Source: GW2011-AR15 sp964512765
Lineage (GTDB): Archaea; Nanobdellota; Nanobdellia; Woesearchaeales; GW2011-AR15
NCBI GenBank assembly: GCA_964512765.1
Contig: CAZEKF010000010.1
Location: forward strand, 1-63,766
Direction: 5' to 3'
Length of the DNA stretch: 63,766 bases
A program made the position numbers and the translations under genes. Shown here in pieces: positions 14,519 to 23,762 of this stretch; position 1 is the first letter of the stretch; the number at the start of each line of letters is the position of its first letter. The notes below the pieces were generated by a model. That model made no database searches. It was not told the DNA's origin and saw nothing but the letters and a program-made list of their open reading frames with translations.

Positions 14519-15123
14519 ACCACTTTTTCTTTTATTAAATAATCATCCATGACAAGATTTTTTCTTGAATTAATTGGATCATCGTACAATAATACTTCAG
14601 TAAACAAAGCTGTTAGTAAAGGTGTAACCCACACATCTCCTTCTTCTAAAGATTCCATAAATTTATCGTCAAAAGTATGGTCTCTGCATAGTATTTGTGC
14701 TAACGCATGTTTTTGAATTTGTTGACTATATAAACACCCAAAATATCTAACATTGGGCCAATGCTGTTGTTCAAAGGTTAAGTTAAAAGTTTCAGCTAAT
14801 ACTTTTTTTAAATTAAGATGGCCAACTCCTAGACTTACAGATTCGCAGCATCCTATTTGTGATTTTGGTAATGTGTAGAATTTCAAAGAATAACCTTCTT
14901 GAGAATGACTTCCTGTCTCGTCAAACGGTGATCCTAATTCACCTAATCTTTGTTCCAGCTCTGGTGAACAAATAGTTATCCAGAATTGTAACCTAGCAAG
15001 AAAATCTTGATTATGAATAAGTGTTGCATCTGGATCATAAGTTCTTACGTGTTCCAATAAAGCATTACCATAACCTTCAAGAACAGTACATTGATCTTCG
15101 TCAAGTCTTAGAATATTTCTCAT
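14515..15123 (-). CDS. Unknown protein, tandem paralogue A
   Basis: A 202-residue paralogue of the next gene. I chose ATG 15121-15123 because it aligns with the start of the paralogue and has GGGGG upstream; a longer frame reaching 15264 overlaps the neighbouring gene. The most conserved stretch is the C-terminal VTPLLTALFTEVLLYDD. The first gene of a four- to five-gene leftward operon with the DegV gene. Function unknown; a link with lipid handling is only a guess from DegV. Confidence 0.7.
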   Translation of the reverse strand: MRNILRLDEDQCTVLEGYGNALLEHVRTYDPDATLIHNQDFLARLQFWITICSPELEQRLGELGSPFDETGSHSQEGYSLKFYTLPKSQIGCCESVSLGVGHLNLKKVLAETFNLTFEQQHWPNVRYFGCLYSQQIQKHALAQILCRDHTFDDKFMESLEEGDVWVTPLLTALFTEVLLYDDPINSRKNLVMDDYLIKEKVV

Positions 15124-15193
15124 TTTAATTATAAACCCCCATATTATGAAATTAAAGATTAATTTATATTTAAAATTATTTAATAGAAATAAG

Positions 15194-16492
15194 TTAATAT
15201 ACTTTCTCAACTGAATACGCGTTTCCATATACACCGAAATGGTTAGCAACCAATCTTTGGCCACCTGCTATTACGCCTTGTCCTTGAACAGCTAGTGTAC
15301 TTGAACTACCACTGTCCATGTCAATTGCAGATGTTGCACCATGTTCTAACATAAATTCACCTGTTTCTTTTATGTTCAAACCTATATAACCTCCGCCTTC
15401 CACTACAATAACCAATATCAAAATATTATTTTCTTCATCATAACCCATCGATGTCCTTGCTCTGTAATTATTCTCATAACCTATCTCGTAATCCGGATGA
15501 CCTTTGTTTAATTTTCCGTTTAGTTTACCATTTTTAACCAATGTTCTAAACCCAGAAATCGCGTTCCAGATTTCTTTAGGTTTGTCAAAAAACTGTACTT
15601 CATTATCATTTGAAAAATACATTGTTGGATGTTCAGGTGCAAAGTCCATGTACTCAACACCTTCAGACGCGCCGAACCCTGTGGCATGGTCACTTATAGT
15701 TCCACCAACAATATGTCCGTCACCGTTAATAGCAACCTGCAAATTATTCTTTTGCCTGAAAAATTCTGTTGACTGGTAAGGCTCGCCAGGAGGCGTTACA
15801 AAAAACTTAATGTCAGGATCATTTACATTCACTTTAACAATATAAGCTCTGATAGGCCTTGGTTCAGTAAGTTCTTCAATTTTTAATCCTATGTTTTCAA
15901 AAATCGGTGTAAATCCTTCTGGCATATCAGTTTTAATCTGTATATTAACCTGGGCATTCAAAGGTTGTTGGGTTGTGTCTGCTATTGGATCAACTGTTGG
16001 TCCAATAACAGGGTCTGGATAAGCTGACGCAATTGTACTATAATCACCTTCTTGTTTATGCATAAAATTGTTCAATGTTGCTTTTTGTTCAAATTTGGAT
16101 ATGTCAACAGGAAAGTCCATGTTAACGTACAAGTAATCATTAGTAAACTCAATGCTTGGAGTATAACTTCCGTACTCAACATTATACCCTTCATCTCTAA
16201 TAGATTCAAAATCATTAATACAATCCATAAAATGAGCGTTTATATAAGCAAACAAAGTATCAGAGTCAAGTACCCATAGATCTTCCATTCCTTCTTCAAC
16301 AACAAACTCCATACAATGTTCAACGTATTCCTGTGTTTTTGTTCTGACATTTGCAAATTCAATCACTTTATCTTTTTCGTCTTGAATTTGTCTGTTTTTA
16401 CTTGCAATATTTTGGTACAGTAAAAAACTAATAATAAGAAGTATGGTTATGGCTGCAATAACTGGAATGCTAACCTGCGCTCTTTTTTTCAT
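15194..16492 (-). CDS. Exported NAGPA/DUF2233-like phosphodiester glycosidase protein
   Basis: 432 residues. The N-terminus MKKRAQVS followed by a hydrophobic helix (about 8-26) is prepilin-like or a membrane anchor, a leader common in DPANN proteins. A spacer domain with Cys residues follows (about 60-95). The C-terminal domain (about 215-432) has the NAGPA-type signature: an IVVEGGG segment and AIDMDSGSSSTL near 395-406. NAGPA homologues cleave N-acetylglucosamine phosphodiesters, so a role on surface glycans outside the cell is inferred. Confidence 0.8.
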   Translation of the reverse strand: MKKRAQVSIPVIAAITILLIISFLLYQNIASKNRQIQDEKDKVIEFANVRTKTQEYVEHCMEFVVEEGMEDLWVLDSDTLFAYINAHFMDCINDFESIRDEGYNVEYGSYTPSIEFTNDYLYVNMDFPVDISKFEQKATLNNFMHKQEGDYSTIASAYPDPVIGPTVDPIADTTQQPLNAQVNIQIKTDMPEGFTPIFENIGLKIEELTEPRPIRAYIVKVNVNDPDIKFFVTPPGEPYQSTEFFRQKNNLQVAINGDGHIVGGTISDHATGFGASEGVEYMDFAPEHPTMYFSNDNEVQFFDKPKEIWNAISGFRTLVKNGKLNGKLNKGHPDYEIGYENNYRARTSMGYDEENNILILVIVVEGGGYIGLNIKETGEFMLEHGATSAIDMDSGSSSTLAVQGQGVIAGGQRLVANHFGVYGNAYSVEKVY

Positions 16493-16665
16493 TAATTAAT
16501 TTCAGTGGTATACTACTATATAAATTTAATCTTCATGAAAATTAACTAAAAATAACCTTCTCCTCTATAAACTATAACAACCTTTAAATACAACCTATGA
16601 TTCTTTTTTCCTTAGAGAGAAAAAAAACCAAAATATAAATAGATTTTCTCAAGAGTGGCGGATAT

Positions 16666-17013
16666 ATGAAAGGAAAACCACTGTTACCTACACTAAGAAC
16701 AAAGAAAAGATACGTTGTGTATGAAACAATATCAGAAAACGATCTTAATAACAAACAAGTATTCAATGTTATACAAGATTCATACAAAGAATGTTACGGG
16801 GTTTTTGGTTTAGGTGAAGCAGGTATCATGGACACTAAAATATATCACAAAAACAAAGCAATATTAAAGATAAACCATAAATACCTGGACAAGTTAAGAA
16901 CAGCAATGGCAATGATAACAAATATAAATGACAACGATGTTATTGTTAACACTGTTAGTGTATCAGGTATGATAAAAAAAGCTAAAATAAGATTAAATAG
17001 GAGGGTGGAATAA
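16666..17013 (+). CDS. rnp2: RNase P protein component 2 (Pop5)
   Basis: 115 residues, normal for archaeal Pop5/Rnp2, which with Rpp30 supports the catalytic RNA of RNase P in tRNA 5' processing. It has the family start LLPTLRTKKRYVVYE and the later VSGMIKKAKIRL. It opens the proteasome/exosome operon and precedes psmA by 3 bases, an order seen in many Euryarchaeota. Confidence 0.92.
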   Translation: MKGKPLLPTLRTKKRYVVYETISENDLNNKQVFNVIQDSYKECYGVFGLGEAGIMDTKIYHKNKAILKINHKYLDKLRTAMAMITNINDNDVIVNTVSVSGMIKKAKIRLNRRVE

Positions 17014-17016
17014 AAA

Positions 17017-17736
17017 ATGCAACCGTTACAACATCAAATGATGGGTTATGATAGAGCTATTACAATGTTTTCTCCTGACGGTAGATTGCTTCAGGTAGAA
17101 TATGCTAAAAAGACTGTTAGGCAAGGCAGTACTGCCATAGGTATTACTTGCGCAGACGGTGTAGTTTTAGTAACTGATAAAAGAATAGTTGATAAATTAG
17201 TAGTACCTAAATCTGTTGAAAAGATTTGGCAAGTTGACGATCATATTGGAGCAACAGCATCAGGTATAATTAGTGATGCACGTGTTTTAATTGAACGATC
17301 ACAGTTATTAGCACAACAGCATAAAGTAACTTATGACGCGCCAATGGACATTGTGTCTGTGGTTAGAGATATAAGTAATATTAAACAAATGACAACTCAG
17401 TCTGGTGGCTTAAGACCGTTCGGTGTTTCAATATTAGTTGCAGGTGTAGACAGTTCAGGCATTAAGTTATTTGAAACTGATCCAACAGGAATATATTTCC
17501 AGTACAAAGCAACTGTTATTGGCGAAGCTGAGCCAGAAGTTGAAGAAGTATTATACAAAGAATATAAAGAAACCATGACAATGGAAGACGGGTTTAAACT
17601 TGCTATCAAAGCATTGAAAAAATCGCTTGATAAAAACTTTGACCCAGATCGTGTGGATGCTGCATTTGTATCAGCTAAAGATAAGAAATTTACGAGGTTA
17701 ACAAAAGAAAAAATCATGCAATATATGAAGAAGTAA
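17017..17736 (+). CDS. psmA: Proteasome subunit alpha
   Basis: 239 residues, standard length. The alpha signature YDRAITMFSPDGRLLQVEYA (about 10-29) forms the gating helix H0 and there is no catalytic Thr, as expected. It assembles as the outer heptameric rings of the 20S particle. Preceded by GGAGGGTGG 8 bases from the ATG. The context with SBDS and exosome genes is the classical archaeal superoperon. The beta subunit is not in the window. Confidence 0.97.
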   Translation: MQPLQHQMMGYDRAITMFSPDGRLLQVEYAKKTVRQGSTAIGITCADGVVLVTDKRIVDKLVVPKSVEKIWQVDDHIGATASGIISDARVLIERSQLLAQQHKVTYDAPMDIVSVVRDISNIKQMTTQSGGLRPFGVSILVAGVDSSGIKLFETDPTGIYFQYKATVIGEAEPEVEEVLYKEYKETMTMEDGFKLAIKALKKSLDKNFDPDRVDAAFVSAKDKKFTRLTKEKIMQYMKK

Positions 17737-17740
17737 AAAA

Positions 17741-18457
17741 ATGAAACCAGTTAAAACCTTTGACAGAGAAAAGTTATCTGTAAACTTGGCAAAATTAAAA
17801 AAATCAGGCCAGAACTTTGAAGTTATTATTGACCCTGACAAGGTTATTGAGTACAGGAGCAAGAAAGCAGAAGTTAAAGATGTTCTTATGTACGAAAAAG
17901 TGTTTTCAGACGCTAAAAAAGGTTATGAAGCTTCGCCTGAACAAATAAAAGCTGTTTTTGGTACTGATAATTTAATACAAGCAGCTGAAACAATTCTTAA
18001 CAATGGCGAGATCCAGTTCACTCAGGAATATCGTGAACAAAAGCGTAAAGAAAAACTTAACAGGATCCTAGACATTATTACTAGGAATGCTATTGACCCA
18101 CGTACTGGGTTACCGCACCCTCGAAACAGGATTGAAAGTGCAATGGACGAGGCCAGGGTTAGGATAGATGATTTAAAAGAACCTGAAGACCAAATTAGTG
18201 ATGTTGTAACTGCTTTGAAACCTATCTTACCTATTAAGATCGGTGTTAAAGAGATTCAGGTTAAGATAACTCCGCAGTATGCTGGTAAAGCATATTCTGT
18301 TGTTGCAAGGTTTGGAAAAATTAAACAAGATAACTGGCAAACTGACGGGTCATGGATCTGTTCAGTTGAAATACCAGCTGGTATTCAGAATGAATTCTTT
18401 GATGCCTTGAACAAATTAACACAAGGTACTGTAGAATCTAAAGTATTGAAAGAATAA
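17741..18457 (+). CDS. Ribosome maturation protein SBDS homologue
   Basis: 238 residues with the three SBDS domains: N-terminal FYSH-like (1-90) including DVLMYEKVFSDAKKG, the middle helical domain with TGLPHPRNRIESAMDEA (about 128-144), and a C-terminal ferredoxin-like domain. It releases aIF6 from the 50S subunit together with the EF-2-like GTPase. 4 bases after psmA. Confidence 0.96.
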   Translation: MKPVKTFDREKLSVNLAKLKKSGQNFEVIIDPDKVIEYRSKKAEVKDVLMYEKVFSDAKKGYEASPEQIKAVFGTDNLIQAAETILNNGEIQFTQEYREQKRKEKLNRILDIITRNAIDPRTGLPHPRNRIESAMDEARVRIDDLKEPEDQISDVVTALKPILPIKIGVKEIQVKITPQYAGKAYSVVARFGKIKQDNWQTDGSWICSVEIPAGIQNEFFDALNKLTQGTVESKVLKE

Positions 18458-18481
18458 TTAATATAATGGTGATTATATAAA

Positions 18482-19189
18482 ATGGAAAAAACAAATTTAA
18501 AAATTAAAGATAAAGAAGTTGTAGTTCCTGGTGAAATATTGGCAGAAGGTATGTCTTACTTGCCAAGCCAGGGAACGTACAGAAAAGGCGATCATATCCT
18601 TGCCTCAAAATTAGGATTAGCAAAAATTGACGGAAAAGTCATAAAAATAATTCCTGTCTCAGGCAAATATTTGCCTAGAAAAGGCGATGTTATCATTGGT
18701 AGAGTTAAAGATATTAACTTCAGTGGTTGGTCAGTTGATACTAACTGCGCGTACCAAGCAATGTTATCAATGAAAGATGGTAGCAATGATTTCATAAGAA
18801 GAGGCGCGGATTTAACAAAATATTTTGACATTGAAGATTACATTGTAACAAAAATTTATAATGTTACGAGTCAAAATTTGATTGATTTAACAATGAAAGG
18901 TCCTGGCCTGAGAAAATTACAAGGTGGCAGATTAATAAATGTATCATCTTCAAAAGTGCCAAGGATAATCGGTAAACAAGGTTCAATGGTATCTATGGTG
19001 AAAAATGCAACAAAGTGTAACATCATAGTCGGTCAGAACGGTGTTGTCTGGATTAAAGGTTTGAAACCTGAAGACGAAATCTTAACAGTTGAAACTATCA
19101 GGAAGATCGAGGCAGAAAGCCACGTCCCTGGATTGACTGAAAAGATTAAGAAATATCTTGAAAGTAAAGGAAGGAAAACTGGTGAATGA
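18482..19189 (+). CDS. rrp4: Exosome complex RNA-binding protein Rrp4
   Basis: 235 residues. An N-terminal domain with VVPGE.L, an S1 domain (about 65-145, with the VGRVKDINFSGWSVD-like core) and a KH domain with VPRIIGKQGSMVSMVK (about 158-173). It forms the cap that feeds RNA to the Rrp41-Rrp42 ring. The stop overlaps the rrp41 start. Confidence 0.96.
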   Translation: MEKTNLKIKDKEVVVPGEILAEGMSYLPSQGTYRKGDHILASKLGLAKIDGKVIKIIPVSGKYLPRKGDVIIGRVKDINFSGWSVDTNCAYQAMLSMKDGSNDFIRRGADLTKYFDIEDYIVTKIYNVTSQNLIDLTMKGPGLRKLQGGRLINVSSSKVPRIIGKQGSMVSMVKNATKCNIIVGQNGVVWIKGLKPEDEILTVETIRKIEAESHVPGLTEKIKKYLESKGRKTGE

Positions 19190-19899
19190 TTATGGTATAT
19201 AAAAAACGATTAGACGGAAGAAAATTTGACGAACTTAGAAAAATGGACGCTAAAGTCGGCGTCATAAAAAACGCAACAGGATCTGCGTATTTTAAAATTG
19301 GTGATACAATTGCGTACGCTGCAGTGTACGGGCCTAGAGATTTATATCCTAGGTTTTTGAAAGATCCAAAAAAAGGTAAACTGAGATGTAACTATAACAT
19401 GATGCCGTTTTCTGGATCAGGTAACAGGGTAAGGCCTGGACCTAGCAGGAGAAGCAGAGAAATTTCAATGGTAACTAATAACGCATTGTTACCTGTTGTT
19501 AATCTGGAAGATTTTCCAAACTCTGTAGTTGACGTGTTTGTTGAACTGCCGCAAACTGACGCTGGTAGTCGGTGTGCTGGTATATGTGCTGCTTCAATGG
19601 CGCTTGCAGACGCTGGTGTTGTCATGAAAGATTTGGTAGGCGCAATATCAGTTGGTATTGTCGACGGTTCTGTAGTAGTTGATCTTGACTATAATGAAGA
19701 AGCGTATGAAAAAGGTGATGTTGCAGACGTGCCTCTTGCGTACATTCCAACTCTGGACAAATTTTCATTGTTACAAATGGACGGTAAGATTACAAAAGCA
19801 GATTTGGTCAAGGCGTTAGACCTTGGTAAAAAAGCTGCATTGAAAATTATTGAAGTGCAGAAAAAAGCACTTAAAAATAAATTTGAGGTTAAAAAATGA
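19186..19899 (+). CDS. rrp41: Exosome complex exonuclease Rrp41
   Basis: 237 residues of RNase PH fold, the catalytic subunit degrading RNA 3'-5' with phosphate. It shows KRLDGRKFDELR at the start, the conserved Arg patch GPSRRSREIS that binds RNA/phosphate, and the catalytic acidic region (DLDYNEE) with Asp residues near 166-172. Overlaps rrp4 by four bases, and its stop overlaps rrp42. Confidence 0.96.
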   Translation: MIMVYKKRLDGRKFDELRKMDAKVGVIKNATGSAYFKIGDTIAYAAVYGPRDLYPRFLKDPKKGKLRCNYNMMPFSGSGNRVRPGPSRRSREISMVTNNALLPVVNLEDFPNSVVDVFVELPQTDAGSRCAGICAASMALADAGVVMKDLVGAISVGIVDGSVVVDLDYNEEAYEKGDVADVPLAYIPTLDKFSLLQMDGKITKADLVKALDLGKKAALKIIEVQKKALKNKFEVKK

Positions 19900-20666
19900 A
19901 CACAGAAAAACAAAAGCATGTTCTTAATTATTTAAAAAATAATGTAAGATATGACGGTCGTAAAAAAGAAGAGTATAGAAAAGTTGAAGTTGAGACAGGA
20001 ATAACAAAATCTGCTGAAGGTTCTGCCCGTGTTAAAATGGGCGATACTGAAGTTTTGGCAGGTATTAAGTTTGAAGTTGGTGAACCATACCCTGACAAAC
20101 AAGATCAAGGGACTATGATGGTTAACGCTGAACTGATTCCAATGTGCAACCCTGACTTTGAATCTGGTCCGCCAGGTATCCAAGCAATTGAACTTGCAAG
20201 AGTGGTAGACCGTGGTGTTAGGGAATCTGGTGCAATTGATTACAAAAAACTGTGCATTAAAAAAGGCGAACTTGTCTGGACAGTTATTGTAGATATAGTA
20301 CCTGTTAATGACGCTGGTAATTTATTAGACGCGTCTGCGTTGGCTGTTATGTTAGCTATTAAAAACGCTAAAATGCCTAAACTTGAAGGTAACAAGATTG
20401 ATTACAAATCCTTGACAAAAACTAAACTACCTTTAGTTGAAGAACCTGTATCAATAACTGTGCTGAAAATAGGCGAACATTTTATTGTTGATCCTATCCA
20501 TGACGAAGAAGATGTTCTTGATGCAAGGTTAACAGTTGCGTTTACAAAAAATGATACCATCTGTGCAATGCAAAAAGGTGGCGAGTTACCATTATCAAAA
20601 AAAGATATTGAAACAATGATAGACTTTGCTGCTAAAAAAGCAAAAGAATTACGAAAGTTTCTATGA
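19896..20666 (+). CDS. rrp42: Exosome complex component Rrp42
   Basis: 256 residues, RNase PH fold but without the catalytic Asp set, as in other archaeal Rrp42. It contains YDGRKKEEYRKVEVE and the DPIHDEEDVLDARLTVAF region. It pairs with Rrp41 to form the hexameric ring and shapes the active site. Confidence 0.96.
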   Translation: MNTEKQKHVLNYLKNNVRYDGRKKEEYRKVEVETGITKSAEGSARVKMGDTEVLAGIKFEVGEPYPDKQDQGTMMVNAELIPMCNPDFESGPPGIQAIELARVVDRGVRESGAIDYKKLCIKKGELVWTVIVDIVPVNDAGNLLDASALAVMLAIKNAKMPKLEGNKIDYKSLTKTKLPLVEEPVSITVLKIGEHFIVDPIHDEEDVLDARLTVAFTKNDTICAMQKGGELPLSKKDIETMIDFAAKKAKELRKFL

Positions 20667-20678
20667 AGGTGATGTTCA

Positions 20679-20909
20679 ATGGAAGAAATTAAAACTACTA
20701 AATATGAAAAAGCAAGAATGATAGGTGCTCGTGCTTTACAAATTGCAATGGGTGCACCGTTCATGGTCAAACTAAGTAAAAAAGATCTTGAAAAATTGCA
20801 GTATAACCCTGTCAGGATAGCAACCATTGAGTTTGAAAAAGATGCTTTGCCAGTAGTTATTAAACGTAAATATCCTGATACTAGGAAAACAGAAGAAGCT
20901 GCTGGATAA
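20679..20909 (+). CDS. rpo6: RNA polymerase subunit Rpo6 (RpoK)
   Basis: 76 residues, omega/RPB6-like. The signature TKYEKARMIGARALQIAMGA (residues 6-25) is unmistakable. It helps assemble the polymerase. 12 bases after rrp42, with a GAAGGTGATG ribosome-binding site, so it is the last gene of the operon. Confidence 0.95.
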   Translation: MEEIKTTKYEKARMIGARALQIAMGAPFMVKLSKKDLEKLQYNPVRIATIEFEKDALPVVIKRKYPDTRKTEEAAG

Positions 20910-20971
20910 ATTTATTTTTTTATTTGCAAAAGATAAACTTTTTAAAATACATTTTAATTTTCTTAAAGTAT

Positions 20972-21721
20972 ATGAACATTTTAATAATACGCCACAATGG
21001 TAAAGATATATTGGCTAAACTTAAAATCATTCTTAAAGGACACGAATATTTAGTTATTAACAGAGAAGAAATTAATTTTGAACATTACACTAACAAAGAT
21101 TTAGTGATTGTTATTGGCGGCGACGGTACTTTCCTGAGAGCGAGTCATTTTAATAAAGATGTTCCAATGTTCGGTATCAATCCAGTGCCTGATAAAAAAG
21201 AAGGTTTTTTCATGCATTCTAATGTGAATGATTTTGAAGAAAAAGTTAAGAAAATATTAAAGAAGAATTCTACGGTTAAGAGGTTGTTAAGGTTGTGCGT
21301 TCATATAAACGGTAAAATATTATCTGAGTTAGCATTGAACGAAGTTTTTATAGGAGATGCTAAACCATATAACATGTTTAATTATAATCTTAAGATAGAT
21401 GATAAAAAAGAATTTCAAAGAAGTTCTGGAATATTAATAGGAAGCCCAGCAGGCAGTCATGCCTGGATCAGATCAGCTGGTGGTAAAGTTCTTGATATTA
21501 AAGAGAACAAGTTCCAGTATGTTGTTAGAGATTTGTTTGAAGGTAAACTAACTAATAATTATAAATTACGAAAAGGAATTCTTAGTAAAGATCAAACAAT
21601 AGAAATTACAGTTAAAACTCCTGCTATATTAGTAATGGATTCTGTTAGCCCTGAGTATAAGTTAGAAAGAGAAGATAAAGTAACAGTTAGTGTTGCTGAA
21701 AATAGTTTAAACTATGTCTAA
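20972..21721 (+). CDS. nadK: NAD kinase
   Basis: 249 residues. It phosphorylates NAD to NADP. The GGDGT motif (about 50-54), the NEVFIGD region and the SPAGSHAWIRSAGG segment are present; canonical kinases have STPTGSTAY there, so this branch is diverged. Start ATG 20972 was chosen over an upstream in-frame start because MNILIIRHNG is a family-like opening. Converges with the GNAT gene, overlapping it by 4 bases. Confidence 0.88.
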   Translation: MNILIIRHNGKDILAKLKIILKGHEYLVINREEINFEHYTNKDLVIVIGGDGTFLRASHFNKDVPMFGINPVPDKKEGFFMHSNVNDFEEKVKKILKKNSTVKRLLRLCVHINGKILSELALNEVFIGDAKPYNMFNYNLKIDDKKEFQRSSGILIGSPAGSHAWIRSAGGKVLDIKENKFQYVVRDLFEGKLTNNYKLRKGILSKDQTIEITVKTPAILVMDSVSPEYKLEREDKVTVSVAENSLNYV

Positions 21722-22140
21722 ATTTCTTTCTCAAACTTCACATAACCTGTTTCTTTGTAACCAAGCTTTTTATAAAATTTGATTGAAGCAGCATCTTTAT
21801 GAGCTACAAATTCAACATATTTCACTTCTTTAAACTGGCTCTTAAATTCCTGCATTAATTTTTTACCAATACCTTTTCTTTGATAGTTTTCAGCCACAAA
21901 TAATTCACCAACCCATAACCTCCATCCACCTATCCAGAAAAATTTATGACCTGTAACAAAACCAACTACTTGATTATCAATCTCTGAAATTAACATTACT
22001 TGGTTTTTGAAATAGTGCTCAATTATGTTAAAAGATTCTTCATCACTTATATCTCGATTGTAAGGTTCTTTTTGTAACTCAGTTCTAAAAATAGTTGAAG
22101 TTTGTATTAGATCGTTTTCATTAGCTTTTCTGATTTTCAT
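21718..22140 (-). CDS. GNAT-family N-acetyltransferase
   Basis: 140 residues with the GNAT motif A (VAENYQRKGIGKKLMQEF, about 86-103; the RKGIGKKL loop binds the acetyl-CoA pyrophosphate) and motif B (AASIKFYKKLGYKETG). The substrate cannot be read from sequence. The transposon is inserted 46 bases upstream of its start, so its promoter region may be affected. Confidence 0.9.
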   Translation of the reverse strand: MKIRKANENDLIQTSTIFRTELQKEPYNRDISDEESFNIIEHYFKNQVMLISEIDNQVVGFVTGHKFFWIGGWRLWVGELFVAENYQRKGIGKKLMQEFKSQFKEVKYVEFVAHKDAASIKFYKKLGYKETGYVKFEKEI

Positions 22141-22177
22141 GTATTATACTTAGTAATTACGGATATATAAGTTTTTT

Positions 22178-22186
22178 CACTAAAGT
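22178..22186. repeat. Target-site duplication, left copy (9 bp)
   Basis: CACTAAAGT, identical to 25668-25676 at the other end of the element. Confidence 0.9.
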
Positions 22187-22198
22187 GGCTTTGCACAA
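22187..22198 (+). repeat. Left terminal inverted repeat
   Basis: GGCTTTGCACAA, perfect match to the reverse complement of the right end. Confidence 0.9.
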
Positions 22199-22409
22199 AA
22201 AATACTAATTGCACAATAATCAATGATAAACTGCACAACAAATATTATTCTGTAGAATATCTATATTTTTTCTTATGTTTTGGATTCCATATTTTCCTTT
22301 CCAATATAATATATAAGCACAAAAAAGATTGAAAAGATTAGGATATTTTTGTCGCTAAATTCTCATGAAGATATAGTGATAACGATATTCAAATAATGGG
22401 GGTAAAAAA

Positions 22410-22565
22410 ATGGGAAAAAAAATTAGAAAGACAAACAAAGCAAAAAATAGATGGGGCATTAAAACAGCCAGATTACTTGAGGACCTACAATATTGGTTAG
22501 GGCATGGTCCAGGTGGGGAAGGAAGCGACCCCGCCTTAAATTATGCTGCAGCAGGAGGTGTGTAA
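22410..22565 (+). CDS. Small basic protein in transposon
   Basis: 51 residues. It begins MGKKIRKTNKAKNRWG, and the C-terminal half is Gly/Ala-rich (GHGPGGEGSDPALNYAAAGG). A GGGGGT ribosome-binding site lies 6-11 bases upstream, and its own last codons carry the GGAGGTG site of the next gene. Strong spacing and signals favour a real gene. The highly basic start suggests nucleic-acid binding. No family recognised. Confidence 0.55.
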   Translation: MGKKIRKTNKAKNRWGIKTARLLEDLQYWLGHGPGGEGSDPALNYAAAGGV

Positions 22566-22567
22566 AA

Positions 22568-23761
22568 ATGAACAAATATCAGAGCATAATCAAGACGCTT
22601 AAGGCAAATAATCTATTTCCAATACAAGTGGATGGTAGTATTGTTAGGTATTTTGGCTTTGAAGTTAATGGTTCTCTTGCACCATATCTTAAGAGTATTC
22701 CGAAGCAGAAATGGTTGGAAGAATTAAGAATCATACATAAATTAGGATTGACTTGTCGACAGACAACAAACGCAATGGATCTGACTCAGCAGTTGGATCA
22801 ACATACTGATCGCGTGGTGCATATTTTGTCAAAAACTGTGGAAGAATTAACAAGACAAAGTAAAGAAGCAATGAGCACAACTCAAGAGGATCTTCTCAAG
22901 GCCTTTGACATCCAAAACAAGAAAAGTCACATCAGTGAATTTCTTGAAACTCTAAAGGCAACACTGAAAGTTGAACTTGGTCCTGAATCTGAGGCGGTCA
23001 AAAAAATAGAAGGTATGCTTGATTTAAACAACACAAAATCGCCTCTTGCATCGCTGAACAGAGAAGTAAAGGAAAAAATTACTGATTTAAGTGGTAGGAT
23101 GGAAAAAATTGATAAAACCCTTGCAGTGCAAAAGGAGACACAAAAAGTTATCTCCAAAACACCACTTAAAGGAGAAATTAACGAAGAGGATGTGGGTGCA
23201 ACACTTACTGCTCTTGCAGCCATCTATATGGATGAAGTTGAAGATGTGTCAAAATCTTATGGTAGCAGTAATAGAAAAACTGGCGATTGGTTGATTAAGG
23301 TTAATAGCCACATCACAAGACGGATAGCCTTGGAATGTAAGGATACAAAGTTGTCAAATAATAAAGCGTTAGAAGAGATTAGGAATACTCGGAAAAACAG
23401 GAATGCAGATTTTGTTATTTTGACATTTAACGATGAAAATCAGTTTCCAATACAGGGCCAAGTATTTGTTCTTGGACCTAACTACTTGATGTGCTTAAAT
23501 GAGCATGTAAAAATTGGATATCAGATAAGTCGATCACTTGTATCAAGGCAAGTTAACGACAGTGCTATAGATCTTGTAAAAATACAGACTCTAGTAAGGA
23601 ACATTATTGATGAAACAAAGACAATTGAATCAATATTGAAGGCACTGGCTAGCGTAATGAAGAATTCATCAAAAACAAGGGAAGACATAGGTAGACTCTG
23701 GGAACGAGTATCAGGCTATACAGAGGACATTATGAATCTTACCGCAGAAGCATCTGCCTAG
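22568..23761 (+). CDS. Coiled-coil PD-(D/E)XK-like nuclease, transposon cargo
   Basis: 397 residues. An N-terminal domain (1-60) is followed by long coiled-coil stretches (about 75-205) and a C-terminal alpha/beta domain. This carries TGDW with Asp240, then IALECKD with Glu256 and Lys258, and NADFVILTF. This D...E.K arrangement is the PD-(D/E)XK nuclease pattern, and the architecture resembles DUF2130/RmuC-like proteins. Start ATG 22568 is chosen because GGAGGTG lies just upstream. Being carried by a transposon, it may serve in defence or in DNA processing of the element; both are inference. Confidence 0.7.
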   Translation: MNKYQSIIKTLKANNLFPIQVDGSIVRYFGFEVNGSLAPYLKSIPKQKWLEELRIIHKLGLTCRQTTNAMDLTQQLDQHTDRVVHILSKTVEELTRQSKEAMSTTQEDLLKAFDIQNKKSHISEFLETLKATLKVELGPESEAVKKIEGMLDLNNTKSPLASLNREVKEKITDLSGRMEKIDKTLAVQKETQKVISKTPLKGEINEEDVGATLTALAAIYMDEVEDVSKSYGSSNRKTGDWLIKVNSHITRRIALECKDTKLSNNKALEEIRNTRKNRNADFVILTFNDENQFPIQGQVFVLGPNYLMCLNEHVKIGYQISRSLVSRQVNDSAIDLVKIQTLVRNIIDETKTIESILKALASVMKNSSKTREDIGRLWERVSGYTEDIMNLTAEASA

Positions 23762-23762
23762 A

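Noticed and set aside
15124..15264. 47-residue extension of the unknown protein ending at 14515
   Set aside because: Not shared with its paralogue, overlaps the neighbouring gene, and the internal ATG has a good GGGGG site.
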